Below the pieces are notes generated by a model, which worked only from the letters and a program-made list of their open reading frames with translations, was not told the origin of the DNA and made no database searches. Shown one piece after another: positions 51,825-59,988 of a DNA stretch of 64,000 bases. Position 1 is the first letter of the stretch; the number at the start of each line of letters is the position of its first letter. This DNA is from Mesorhizobium sp. ORS 3359 (GTDB taxonomy: Bacteria > Pseudomonadota > Alphaproteobacteria > Rhizobiales > Rhizobiaceae): contig CCNC01000068.1 of the NCBI GenBank assembly GCA_000824845.1, forward strand, positions 62,001-126,000. The letters run 5' to 3'. The position numbers and the translations under genes are program-made.

Positions 51825-53339
51825 TCAATCGATGTCGAACGAGACGCCCTGCGCGAGCGGCAGCGCCTTGGAAAAATTCACCGTGTTGGTGGCGCGACGC
51901 ATATAGGCCTTCCAGGCGTCCGAGCCGCTCTCGCGGCCGCCGCCGGTCTCCTTCTCGCCGCCGAATGCCCCGCCGATCTCGGCGCCCGAGGTGCCGATAT
52001 TGACGTTGGCAATGCCGCAGTCCGATCCGTCGACACCGAGGAAGCGCTCCGATTCCTGCAGGTCGCGGGTGAAGATCGACGACGACAGGCCGGCGCCCAC
52101 GGCATTGTGCAATTCGAGCGCTTCGTCGAAATCGGAATATTTCATCACGTAGAGGATCGGGGCGAAGGTCTCTTCCGTCACCGGCGAGACTTGGCTGGGC
52201 ATCTCGACCAGCGCCGGATGCACATAATAGGCGTCCGGATGACCGTTTTCGACGCGCGCGCCGCCCGTCACCTTGCCGCCATGCGCCTCGGCCTCCTTCA
52301 GCGCCTTCTGCATGTTGTCGAAGGCCGCTTTGTCGATCAACGGACCGACCAGCGCCTTGCCTTCCAGCGGATTGCCGACCGAGACGCTCTGATAGGCCTT
52401 CTTCAGCCGCGGCAGCAAAGCGTCATAGACGCTGTCATGCACAAAGAGGCGCCTCAGGGTCGTGCAGCGTTGGCCGGCGGTGCCCATGGCGCCGAAGGCG
52501 ATCGCGCGCAGCGCCATGTCGAGATCAGCGGTGGGCGTCACGATGCCGGCATTGTTGCCGCCCAACTCCAGCACCGCGCGGGCAAAGCGCTTGGCGAGCC
52601 GAGGACCGACCTCGCGGCCCATGCGGGTCGAGCCGGTGGCCGAGACCAGCGGCACCTTCGGGTGGTCGACCAGCACCTCGCCGGCGACGCGGTCACCGAT
52701 CAGCACCTGCAGCAAACCCGCCGGCGCATCGGCGCCGAAGCGCCGTGCCGCGCGCTTGAAGATCGCCTCGCAGGCAAGCGCAGTCAGCGGCGTCTTTTCC
52801 GACGGCTTCCACACCACCGCGTCGCCGCAGACGAAGGCGAGCGCTGCATTCCACGACCACACGGCGACCGGGAAATTGAAGGCCGAGATCACGCCGACGA
52901 CGCCGAGCGGATGCCAGGTCTCCATCATGCGGTGTCCGGGGCGTTCGGTGGCGATGGTGAGGCCATAGAGCTGGCGGGAAAGACCGACGGCGAAATCGCA
53001 GATGTCGATCATCTCCTGGACTTCGCCGAGACCCTCGGACGGGATCTTGCCCACCTCGATCGACACCAGCCGGCCGAGCTCGTCCTTGTGCGCGCGCAGT
53101 TCTTCGCCCAGCAGTCGCACCAGTTCGCCGCGCTTCGGGCCCGGCACCAGGCGCCAGGCCTGGAAAGCCTTGTGCGCGGCATCGATAGCCTTGCCGGCGT
53201 CCGCCGCCGAAATCTGCTTCAGCGCCGCGATCTCTTCGCCCGTCACCGGGCTGTGCACGATGAGGTCGCCTCCGCCAAGCGCCTCCTTCGCGACGCCGAG
53301 TTTCTCAAGGAGTGCAGCCGTTTCCTTCGCCAATGTCAT
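51825..53339 (-). CDS. ALDH7-type aldehyde dehydrogenase (alpha-aminoadipic semialdehyde dehydrogenase-like)
   Basis: A 504-residue NAD-dependent aldehyde dehydrogenase. Characteristic blocks are WHPLGVVGVISAFNFPVAVW, the substrate-site LELGGNNAGIV with the general-base Glu, and GTAGQRCTTLRRL with the catalytic Cys (near residue 295). These are the hallmarks of ALDH7/antiquitin, which oxidises alpha-aminoadipic semialdehyde (piperideine-6-carboxylate) in lysine breakdown. The ATG is preceded by an AAAGGAA ribosome site. No other lysine-degradation gene is nearby, so the role is from family. Confidence 0.9.
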   Translation of the reverse strand: MTLAKETAALLEKLGVAKEALGGGDLIVHSPVTGEEIAALKQISAADAGKAIDAAHKAFQAWRLVPGPKRGELVRLLGEELRAHKDELGRLVSIEVGKIPSEGLGEVQEMIDICDFAVGLSRQLYGLTIATERPGHRMMETWHPLGVVGVISAFNFPVAVWSWNAALAFVCGDAVVWKPSEKTPLTALACEAIFKRAARRFGADAPAGLLQVLIGDRVAGEVLVDHPKVPLVSATGSTRMGREVGPRLAKRFARAVLELGGNNAGIVTPTADLDMALRAIAFGAMGTAGQRCTTLRRLFVHDSVYDALLPRLKKAYQSVSVGNPLEGKALVGPLIDKAAFDNMQKALKEAEAHGGKVTGGARVENGHPDAYYVHPALVEMPSQVSPVTEETFAPILYVMKYSDFDEALELHNAVGAGLSSSIFTRDLQESERFLGVDGSDCGIANVNIGTSGAEIGGAFGGEKETGGGRESGSDAWKAYMRRATNTVNFSKALPLAQGVSFDID

Positions 53340-53527
53340 TTTTGTTCCTTTCAGATCCCGTCTCTCATGGGACGGGCGTAGAAGCCATGCGCCATGTCCT
53401 TGACGTTCCGACAGGAGACGCCCGGGCGCTTTGATGGCGTGGCATTACTCGTTTCGGGGAAAAACCGCCACCCCGGCATGGTCCAAGGCCCGGCTGCAAA
53501 ATTGGGCCAGAGGGTGAAGCCGGAGGA

Positions 53528-54802
53528 TCAATGCGCTTTTTTGGCGGGAGTCCGCTCGCTGCTTTCCTTGATCAGCCGATCGATATGCATACGGATATGC
53601 GCAGCCTCGGCTGCGGTGTTGGCCAAGGCGATGGCGCGATCGAAGGCGATGCGCGCCTCTTCGTTGCGGCCAAGCTGCATCAGCAGCCCGCCCCTCAAGC
53701 CGAAGAAGTGGAAATAGCCCGACAAACGCTCTTGCAGCGGCTCGATCATGGCCAGCGCGGCTTCCGGGCCGCGTACCTTGCTGACCGCGACGGCGCGGTT
53801 CAGCGTCACCACCGGCGACGGCTGCATCTGCTCCAGCAGGCCGTAGAGCAGGTCGATCTCGGTCCAGTCGGTATCCTCGGCCGTCGCCGCCCGCGCATGC
53901 AGCGCCGCGATCGCCGCCTGCACTTGGTAGGGGCCGGGCTTGCGATGGCGCAGCGCCTTGTCGACCAGCGCCAGGCCCTCGTCGATCATCTTGCGGCTCC
54001 ACAGCGAGCGGTCCTGATCCTCGAGCAGGACGATCTCGCCATGCTCATCAAACCGCGCCGGCGCCCTTGCGTGCTGCAGCAAAAGCAGCGCGGTCAGCCC
54101 CATGATCTCCGGTTCGGCCTGGAACAGCCTGAGCAGCAGGCGCGCAAGCCGGATCGCCTCTTCGCACAGCGGCGCGCGGGCCGGCGCTTCGCCGCCATTG
54201 CTCGAATAGCCTTCGTTGAAGATCAGATAGACCATCGCGGCGACCGCGGCGAGCCGCTCCGAGCGTTCGACGGCGCCCGGCGTCTCGAACGGCACGCCGG
54301 CGTCCGCGATGCGCGCCTTGGCGCGGGTGATGCGCTGTTCCATGGCGCTCTCGCCGACCAGGAAGGCGCGCGCGATCTGCTTGACAGTGAGGCCGGAGAC
54401 GATGCGCAGCGCCACCGCGATCTGCTGCGTCGCCGGCAGATCCGGGTGGCAGCAGATGAACAGAAGCCGCAGGATGTCGTCGCGGTAATGCGCGCCGTCG
54501 AGCCGCTCGGCCATGTCGCCCTCGGCATCCTCCAGATCGGAAATCTGGTCCTCTTCCGGCATCGGCGCCTGCTTGGCGCGCTTGCGCACCGCGTCGATGC
54601 CGCTGTTGCGGCCGACGAAGATCAGCCAGGCGGCCGGATCGCGCGGCGGCCCGTTCTTCGGCCAGTTCTTCAGCGCCCTCAGGCATGCGTCCTGGAAAGC
54701 CTCTTCCGCGGCGTCGAGATCGCGGAAGTAGCGCAGCAGCGCGCCCATCGCCTGCGGACGGGCGTTGCTGATCGCCGTGCTTATCCAGGCAAGGTCCGTC
54801 AT
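53528..54802 (-). CDS. ECF sigma factor, ECF42-like, with C-terminal TPR-type domain
   Basis: A 424-residue sigma factor, far longer than a plain ECF. Sigma2 covers about 10-75 (YFRDLDAAEEAFQDACLRAL), sigma4 about 115-170 (ALRIVSGLTVKQIARAFLV), and a 230-residue helical, TPR-like DUF6596-type domain follows (SGYFHFFGLRGGLLMQLGRNEEARIAFDRAI near the end). This form with a DGPF protein partner is ECF42. The start at 54802 overlaps the partner by ATGA; the longer frame upstream is a shadow. No anti-sigma factor is present; the C-terminal domain is thought to control activity. Confidence 0.88.
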   Translation of the reverse strand: MTDLAWISTAISNARPQAMGALLRYFRDLDAAEEAFQDACLRALKNWPKNGPPRDPAAWLIFVGRNSGIDAVRKRAKQAPMPEEDQISDLEDAEGDMAERLDGAHYRDDILRLLFICCHPDLPATQQIAVALRIVSGLTVKQIARAFLVGESAMEQRITRAKARIADAGVPFETPGAVERSERLAAVAAMVYLIFNEGYSSNGGEAPARAPLCEEAIRLARLLLRLFQAEPEIMGLTALLLLQHARAPARFDEHGEIVLLEDQDRSLWSRKMIDEGLALVDKALRHRKPGPYQVQAAIAALHARAATAEDTDWTEIDLLYGLLEQMQPSPVVTLNRAVAVSKVRGPEAALAMIEPLQERLSGYFHFFGLRGGLLMQLGRNEEARIAFDRAIALANTAAEAAHIRMHIDRLIKESSERTPAKKAH

Positions 54803-55173
54803 ACCGCGACCTTTGTCGGATTGAAGACCGAAACCGGCCGGATCTCGTAGGAGCCGCCGCTCGGATTGACCTCGGAAAGCTCGCGGGCGAATTCGACCGC
54901 CTCGTCGAGGTCGCGGCATTCGAGCGTGTAGAAGCCGAGGAACTGTTCCTTGGTCTCTGCAAACGGGCCATCAAGCACGACCGCCTCGCCCTTGACCTTT
55001 CTGAGCGTCGTCGCGGCTGTCGTCGGCAAAAGGCGCGCCACGGGCCCGAGCCGGCCGGCCTTGGCGTATTTGTCCTGCACGTCGAGGATCTTCGCCATGA
55101 CCTCGTCATCCTGTTCCTTGCTCCAGGAGCAGACGACGTCTTCGGAGGCGTAGCAGAGGATGGCGTATAGCAT
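54799..55173 (-). CDS. YciI/DGPF domain protein, partner of the ECF42 sigma factor
   Basis: A 124-residue protein with MLYAILCYASED at the start and the namesake DGPF in VVLDGPFAETKEQFLGFY (about 67-84). The ATG at 55173 has AAGGACC just upstream. DGPF proteins form ferredoxin-like dimers whose task is unknown; their genes almost always sit with ECF42 sigma factors, which they overlap here by ATGA. Confidence 0.88.
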   Translation of the reverse strand: MLYAILCYASEDVVCSWSKEQDDEVMAKILDVQDKYAKAGRLGPVARLLPTTAATTLRKVKGEAVVLDGPFAETKEQFLGFYTLECRDLDEAVEFARELSEVNPSGGSYEIRPVSVFNPTKVAV

Positions 55174-55284
55174 GGCAGGTCCTTTCCGTATCAAAGGACG
55201 CGACACTAGGACCCTTCCCGACACAAGGTCGATAAAAAAATTCGGCGGCCAATCACGGACTTGGCTGTCCCTCGCGCCTGGCCG

Positions 55285-56376
55285 TCAGGCGCCATGCGCC
55301 TGCAGCCATCTGAGCACCAGCGTTTCTTCCTCGTCGAGGCCTTGTATCAGGCGTTTGCGCTTGTTGGCTTCGGCCATCTCGTCAAGCAGGCGTCCCTCGG
55401 TCCATGCCTCGAACACCAGCGGATGGATGTAGCATTTGCGGCAGACGGCACGAGTATTGCCCAATCGCTCAGCGACCTTGTCGACAACGCTGTTGATCAC
55501 CCGGTTTTGTTGCGTCTTGCTTTCCGGCAGCTCGGTCCCGGCAAACAGCGACGCGGCATGGATCGTGCCGCCCCAGGTGCGGAAATGCTTTGAGCTGAAT
55601 TCGGCGCCGGAAGCCTCGCGGATATACCGGTTGACGTCCTCCGAGCGCACCGGCCGCCGGTCGCCATCCTCACCCAGATACTGGAATAGCTTCTGCCCAG
55701 GCAGATCCTGCGCGCCGCGCACGACCTTGGCGATGCGGCGATCGACCAGCTTCAGCTTCCATTCCTTGCCCGACTTGCCCTTGAAGGCGAAGCGCAGGCT
55801 GGAGCCGTTGATCTCGACATGGCGGTCGCGCAGCGTGGTCAGCCCGAAACTCTTGTTGTCGCGCGCATAGGCCGCGTTGCCAATGCGGATCATGGTGTTG
55901 TCAAGCAGCCAGACCACCGAGGCAACAACCCGCTCCAGGGGCAGTCCCCGCCGGCGCAGATCGGCATCGATCTGGCGCCTCAGGGCGGGCAGGCTTTCCG
56001 CGAAGGCGACGAGGCTGGAATATTTGACGCCGTCGCGTTCCTCGGTCCATTGCGAATGGTAACGGTACTGCTTGCGACCGCGCTGATCCCTGCCCGTCGC
56101 CTGGATATGGCCGTCCGGATCGGGCGAGATCCACACATCCGTCCAGGCCGGTGGAATGACGATCGCCTTGATGCGGGCAAGCGTCGTTTCGTCGACGGCT
56201 CTGCCATCGGGTCCTAGATAGGAGAATCCAGCGCCTTTCCTCAATCTGCGGATGCCGGGATCGGCATCGGTTACATAGTTGAGCGACGTGCTCCCGGCCA
56301 AGCTGGGATTGCCGTTCCTACGGGTTTCCTCGGCCCGCGCCAAACGGTCCGAGGACGCTTGTAAATGCTGTAACAT
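55285..56376 (-). CDS. DNA topoisomerase IB (poxvirus-type)
   Basis: A 363-residue type IB enzyme that relaxes supercoils by nicking one strand. The catalytic set is present: Arg164 (MIRIGN), the Lys of GKSGKEW near 201-203, Arg266 (KHFRTW) and the nucleophile Tyr316 (RKCYIHP). The N-terminal domain (about 30-110) ends in YRYHSQWTEERD, as in bacterial homologs. The start at 56376 is the only Met that fits; the longer frame is a shadow of the glycosyltransferase. Such enzymes are common, non-essential extras in rhizobia. Confidence 0.9.
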   Translation of the reverse strand: MLQHLQASSDRLARAEETRRNGNPSLAGSTSLNYVTDADPGIRRLRKGAGFSYLGPDGRAVDETTLARIKAIVIPPAWTDVWISPDPDGHIQATGRDQRGRKQYRYHSQWTEERDGVKYSSLVAFAESLPALRRQIDADLRRRGLPLERVVASVVWLLDNTMIRIGNAAYARDNKSFGLTTLRDRHVEINGSSLRFAFKGKSGKEWKLKLVDRRIAKVVRGAQDLPGQKLFQYLGEDGDRRPVRSEDVNRYIREASGAEFSSKHFRTWGGTIHAASLFAGTELPESKTQQNRVINSVVDKVAERLGNTRAVCRKCYIHPLVFEAWTEGRLLDEMAEANKRKRLIQGLDEEETLVLRWLQAHGA

Positions 56377-56438
56377 GCCGGCTCCGCGAAATGATCCGTA
56401 GATAAAGCCGCGCGCCGGTGACTTGTTCCAGAAGGGCG

Positions 56439-57182
56439 TCAGCCCTGGCGGTCGAGCGATAAATCCGCCATCCAGAGCCCGCCGTCGTCGGCATGGGCGG
56501 GAAAGTAGCCTCGTCCGGCCGGTACGGCTTCGAGGATCATTCCCGCCTCGTCCGCCAGATAGTCGTAGCCGATCTGCTGCAGGCGGCGGTCCGGATCGAG
56601 ACGATTGTAAAGGTCTCGGCGCGCCATGCGCCGCTTTGGTTCGATCATCTTCAGATGATAAAGATTGAGACCGCTGTCCTTGAGGCTTAAGCCGATATCG
56701 TCGGGAAACCAAGCGCCGTGCAGATCCTGCGCGCGGTAGCGGTCGGAATGATAGGCGCCAAAAAGCCTGTGCTGCATCTTCCGGCCCCAGGGGCCGTCGA
56801 TCCGGTAGCTGGCCGGGGTATACATCTCCCGGCAGCGGAATCCCCAGGCGATGCGCCTGGATCCCCCGGTCAGTTGGCCTATGCGATCAGCGACCGCGAT
56901 CTCCAGCCTTTCGTCGGGGTCCATGGCCAGGATCCAATCGGCGCCCGCCTCATAGGCTGCGGCAACAAGCGCGCCCCGCCTCTGCGTCTCGCTGCTGAAA
57001 ATCTCATTCGCGGCTCGATCGTCATAAGCGATCCAGCCGTCGACGATTGCGTCGAGGTTAGCGAGAAGGTCGGGCACAAGATGCGCATCATAACGATAGC
57101 TGAAGACAGCGACGATCCTTTGCCGGGACCAAAACCATCGGCCGCGGCGCCGGCGCGGCGGCTTCATCTCGACCGTCATCAT
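56439..57182 (-). CDS. Glycosyltransferase-like protein (family 2 type)
   Basis: A 247-residue protein. The core has IVAVFSYRYDAHLVPDLLANL, WIAYDDRAANE, and the acidic AMDPDERLE, the likely metal/sugar-nucleotide site, with GFRCREMYTPASYRIDG beyond. This looks like the truncated GT-A proteins that follow SGNH or polysaccharide genes. The Met at 57182 was taken because it overlaps the upstream gene's stop by ATGA; the frame starts slightly earlier. It is third in a run of three glycosyltransferases. Confidence 0.8.
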   Translation of the reverse strand: MMTVEMKPPRRRRGRWFWSRQRIVAVFSYRYDAHLVPDLLANLDAIVDGWIAYDDRAANEIFSSETQRRGALVAAAYEAGADWILAMDPDERLEIAVADRIGQLTGGSRRIAWGFRCREMYTPASYRIDGPWGRKMQHRLFGAYHSDRYRAQDLHGAWFPDDIGLSLKDSGLNLYHLKMIEPKRRMARRDLYNRLDPDRRLQQIGYDYLADEAGMILEAVPAGRGYFPAHADDGGLWMADLSLDRQG

Positions 57183-58051
57183 GGGCGCCGACCCTCCTTG
57201 TCGGCATGCCACGCACCAACGGCAGCCCCCAGCGACTTGGCGAACAATACCAGCCAGACGATCGGCAGCGACAGCATGGCGAAACTTCTATCCTTTTCAG
57301 CCAAGCCTTCCATTGCGAGCTTGCCGACATTGTGTCGATCCCGAAATACCCCTGCGAAAATTCGCCGTGGTTTTTTGCCTTCAACGGATCTGAGATAGGC
57401 ACCGTATCGTCGCCCGCGCCGATACTGGTCGGCAATCAGCCTGACCAGCCGTGTCTCGTTGCGGTGGACGGTGAGCACCGTGGGTTCCCACAGTGGCTCC
57501 ATCGCCTTCGGCAATCTCACCAGGAACTCGGTGTCTTCCCCCGACCCCATTTGCTCATCGAACGGCCCATAGCGATCGAACAGCACTCGGTTGAAGGAAA
57601 CGCCGTAGCGAAGCGCCTTATCGGCAGGGAGGCCCGGCAGGCGTCGCATATACATGACGAGATGCGCTGCGCATGCTACCAGATTGCGCGGATGGCTATT
57701 TACAATCGCGCTCGCCACGGTCGGGGCACCCTCACGATGACGCCGCAGTCTGGCCGCAGCCCATCCGGGACACGCCAGACAGTCGTCCGCGAGAAAGGCG
57801 ATAAAAGGAGCCTTCGTCGCCGCTATGCCCCGGTTTCTTGCGGCGCCGACCAACAGCCTCTGTTCGAATTCGATGACAGACACGTCGAGTCCGGCGTCGG
57901 CGAGAAGCGCTTGTGCATTTCCCCCGCCGGAATTCACGACCACTATTTCAAGCTGGATGTCCTGGCCGAGCACCGATCTTACCGCCGCGACCAGTCCACT
58001 CGGCGCCCGGAAGCTAATCACAACGACTGCGAGTTCCGGCCCGTCGGCCAT
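57179..58051 (-). CDS. Glycosyltransferase family 2
   Basis: A 290-residue GT-A enzyme. The N-terminus has LAVVVISFRAPSGLVAAVRSVLGQD, then the donor-site GAARNRGIAATKAPFIAFLADD (near 69-90), and the acceptor-end block QMGSGEDTEFLVRLP. A C-terminal hydrophobic stretch (FAMLSLPIVWLVLFAKSLGAAVG, about 256-278) may anchor it to the membrane. Substrate unknown. Sits between two other glycosyltransferases with stop/start overlaps on both sides. Confidence 0.86.
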   Translation of the reverse strand: MADGPELAVVVISFRAPSGLVAAVRSVLGQDIQLEIVVVNSGGGNAQALLADAGLDVSVIEFEQRLLVGAARNRGIAATKAPFIAFLADDCLACPGWAAARLRRHREGAPTVASAIVNSHPRNLVACAAHLVMYMRRLPGLPADKALRYGVSFNRVLFDRYGPFDEQMGSGEDTEFLVRLPKAMEPLWEPTVLTVHRNETRLVRLIADQYRRGRRYGAYLRSVEGKKPRRIFAGVFRDRHNVGKLAMEGLAEKDRSFAMLSLPIVWLVLFAKSLGAAVGAWHADKEGRRP

Positions 58052-59037
58052 CAGGCGCCTTGCAACTGGATTCTATGGACCGGGAACCGGCGCCTCGCGG
58101 CGATTTTCAACCGGTAGCGCATACAGCGCCAGATGTCTAAGAAAGCCTTGGGGGCTGCTTCGGCAACTGTCAGGAATCTTGCGGCCGTCTCCAAGTCGCC
58201 TCGTGCGTAGTGAACGCGCGCGATCTTGAGCGCAACCAGCCCTTGTCGCGCCTTCAGTGACGATTTCGGAATGCCGCAGTCGCCCAGTTCCCGCAGGGCC
58301 AGCCGCCACTGGAGAAACCGTGAAGCCGGCTTGACCAAGAACCGATCGTCGGAGCGCTCCGATGAAACGAGGTAGACCATGATGGGCCGGATTGTCACCG
58401 CGAGCGACGCTTTGCTCATCACGCGGGCCCAGAACAGCGTATCCTCGTCATAGGGCAGCCCTGTCTGAAAGCGCGTCTGACCAATGGCGCGCCGCGCAAC
58501 CAGCGCGCTACCGACCGCGATCGACCGGATCCGCCCTTCCAGATAGGCGGAAGCGTTGGCGAGCCCCGCGGTGGTGTAGCCGTTCGGCATTTTGACGTGC
58601 CGATCCACGCCATCGGTTCGCCGGCGATAGGCGCCAACCACCATATCGGGCGTTGGCTGGATACCGGTCTCGGCCAACAAGGCCCGCAAACCGCCTTCCA
58701 GATGAAGGTCGTCGGCGTCGATCATGTAAATCCAGGGAAAGCGGGCTTGCTCCAGCGCCAGGTTCCTCGAGCCGCCGGCGTCGCGGCAGCTCGACTTGAT
58801 CACGCGCAGCGGCAAGGCAAGCCGCAACGCCGCTTCCATCGCGACGGCGGCGGTGGCGTCGGACGATGAATCGTCGACCAGAAGCACCTCGCCGATAATC
58901 GCCTTTTCCGATGCCAGCGAGGCGAGCGTCCGGGCAATCGTCCGGGCCGCATCGTGTGCCGGAATGATGACGCTGACTGCTTCCAAACCTGTCTCCGCGC
59001 CGCAACCGATCCGCAAGCGGCCGCGATCCCCTTCCAT
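58051..59037 (-). CDS. Glycosyltransferase family 2
   Basis: A 328-residue GT-A enzyme and first of the three-gene set. The signature blocks are VSVIIPAHDAARTIARTLASL, GEVLLVDDSSSDATA, ARFPWIYMIDADDLHLEGG with the DxD-like DADD, and GLPYDEDTLFW near 215-225. The acceptor is unknown; the set may build an exopolysaccharide or lipopolysaccharide side chain. It starts 65 bases after the transglutaminase gene end. Confidence 0.86.
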   Translation of the reverse strand: MEGDRGRLRIGCGAETGLEAVSVIIPAHDAARTIARTLASLASEKAIIGEVLLVDDSSSDATAAVAMEAALRLALPLRVIKSSCRDAGGSRNLALEQARFPWIYMIDADDLHLEGGLRALLAETGIQPTPDMVVGAYRRRTDGVDRHVKMPNGYTTAGLANASAYLEGRIRSIAVGSALVARRAIGQTRFQTGLPYDEDTLFWARVMSKASLAVTIRPIMVYLVSSERSDDRFLVKPASRFLQWRLALRELGDCGIPKSSLKARQGLVALKIARVHYARGDLETAARFLTVAEAAPKAFLDIWRCMRYRLKIAARRRFPVHRIQLQGA

Positions 59038-59102
59038 CCGATGCTCACGATATCGGCCGCGCCCGGGCTTGAGAAGCGTCTATCGGGCAATCGGGATCGC
59101 CA

Positions 59103-59987
59103 TCACACCTTTTCCATGGCGACCGGAATGACGTCGACCGCCTGCTCGCCGACCTGGCCGCCCGTCGTCTTCAGCACGCCGACGATCGGTGCCACGTCGG
59201 AATAGTCGCGGCCATAGCCGACGGTGATATGGTCGTTGCTCGCCCGCATGCCGTTGGTCGGATCGAATTCCTGCCACCCGGCATCGCGGCCGCACCAGAC
59301 CTTGACCCAGGCATGCATGGCATCGGCGCCTTCGAGCCGCGGCTTGCCCTTGGGCGGGATCGTGCGCAGGAAGCCGCTGACATAGCCGGCGGGGATGCCC
59401 AGCCCGCGCAGTCCGGCGATCATGATATGCGAAAAATCCTGGCAGACGCCGCGCTTCAGCGCGAAGGCGTCGCCCGCCCGCGTCTGGACGGTCGTCGCCT
59501 TGCCGTCATAGGTGAAATCGCGATGGATGCGGTTGCAGAGATTAACCGCGGTCGCCACCGTCGAGCCGGCCAGGCTTTCGCGCGCATAGGCGGTGATCGC
59601 CGGGTCAATGCCGACATGATCGCTGGCGGCGAGGAAATGATGCGGCGCCGATGGCGACAGCGAGCGGACCGAGCCGAGTTCCTCTTTGAGCCGCTGTAGA
59701 TCCGGCGAAACGTCAAGCCCGGGCTCCGGACGCGACACCGACACACGCGCGCTCATCCTGATGTCGAGCCCGTCGTGGACATCGCGAAAGGCGATCGCGG
59801 TGACGTTGTTGCCGAAGAAATCGGAAAAATCCGTGCGCTCAGATGGGCTTGGCACGAAAGACAGCGAGGCGACGACGACGCGCTGCACGCCCGCGATCGT
59901 CGGCGGCAGCACCCGCACCTGATGCCGGCTGCCACCGGCCGCTGCGTCATAGTCGTAGCTGAGGTGAAGCCTGATATCGTATAGCAT
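59103..59987 (-). CDS. Transglutaminase-like cysteine protease domain protein
   Basis: A 294-residue protein with an N-terminal bacterial transglutaminase-like beta domain (MLYDIRLHLSYDYDAAAGG) and the catalytic triad Cys182 (GVCQDFSH), His225 (DAMHAW) and Asp242 (FDPTN). The start at 59987 is one base after the stop of the ATP-grasp gene, so the two are translated together; a longer frame is a shadow. Family proteins of this kind cluster with ATP-grasp/alpha-E and DUF2126 genes and are thought to take part in peptide or amide-bond chemistry, but the pathway is unknown. Confidence 0.88.
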   Translation of the reverse strand: MLYDIRLHLSYDYDAAAGGSRHQVRVLPPTIAGVQRVVVASLSFVPSPSERTDFSDFFGNNVTAIAFRDVHDGLDIRMSARVSVSRPEPGLDVSPDLQRLKEELGSVRSLSPSAPHHFLAASDHVGIDPAITAYARESLAGSTVATAVNLCNRIHRDFTYDGKATTVQTRAGDAFALKRGVCQDFSHIMIAGLRGLGIPAGYVSGFLRTIPPKGKPRLEGADAMHAWVKVWCGRDAGWQEFDPTNGMRASNDHITVGYGRDYSDVAPIVGVLKTTGGQVGEQAVDVIPVAMEKV

Positions 59988-59988
59988 G

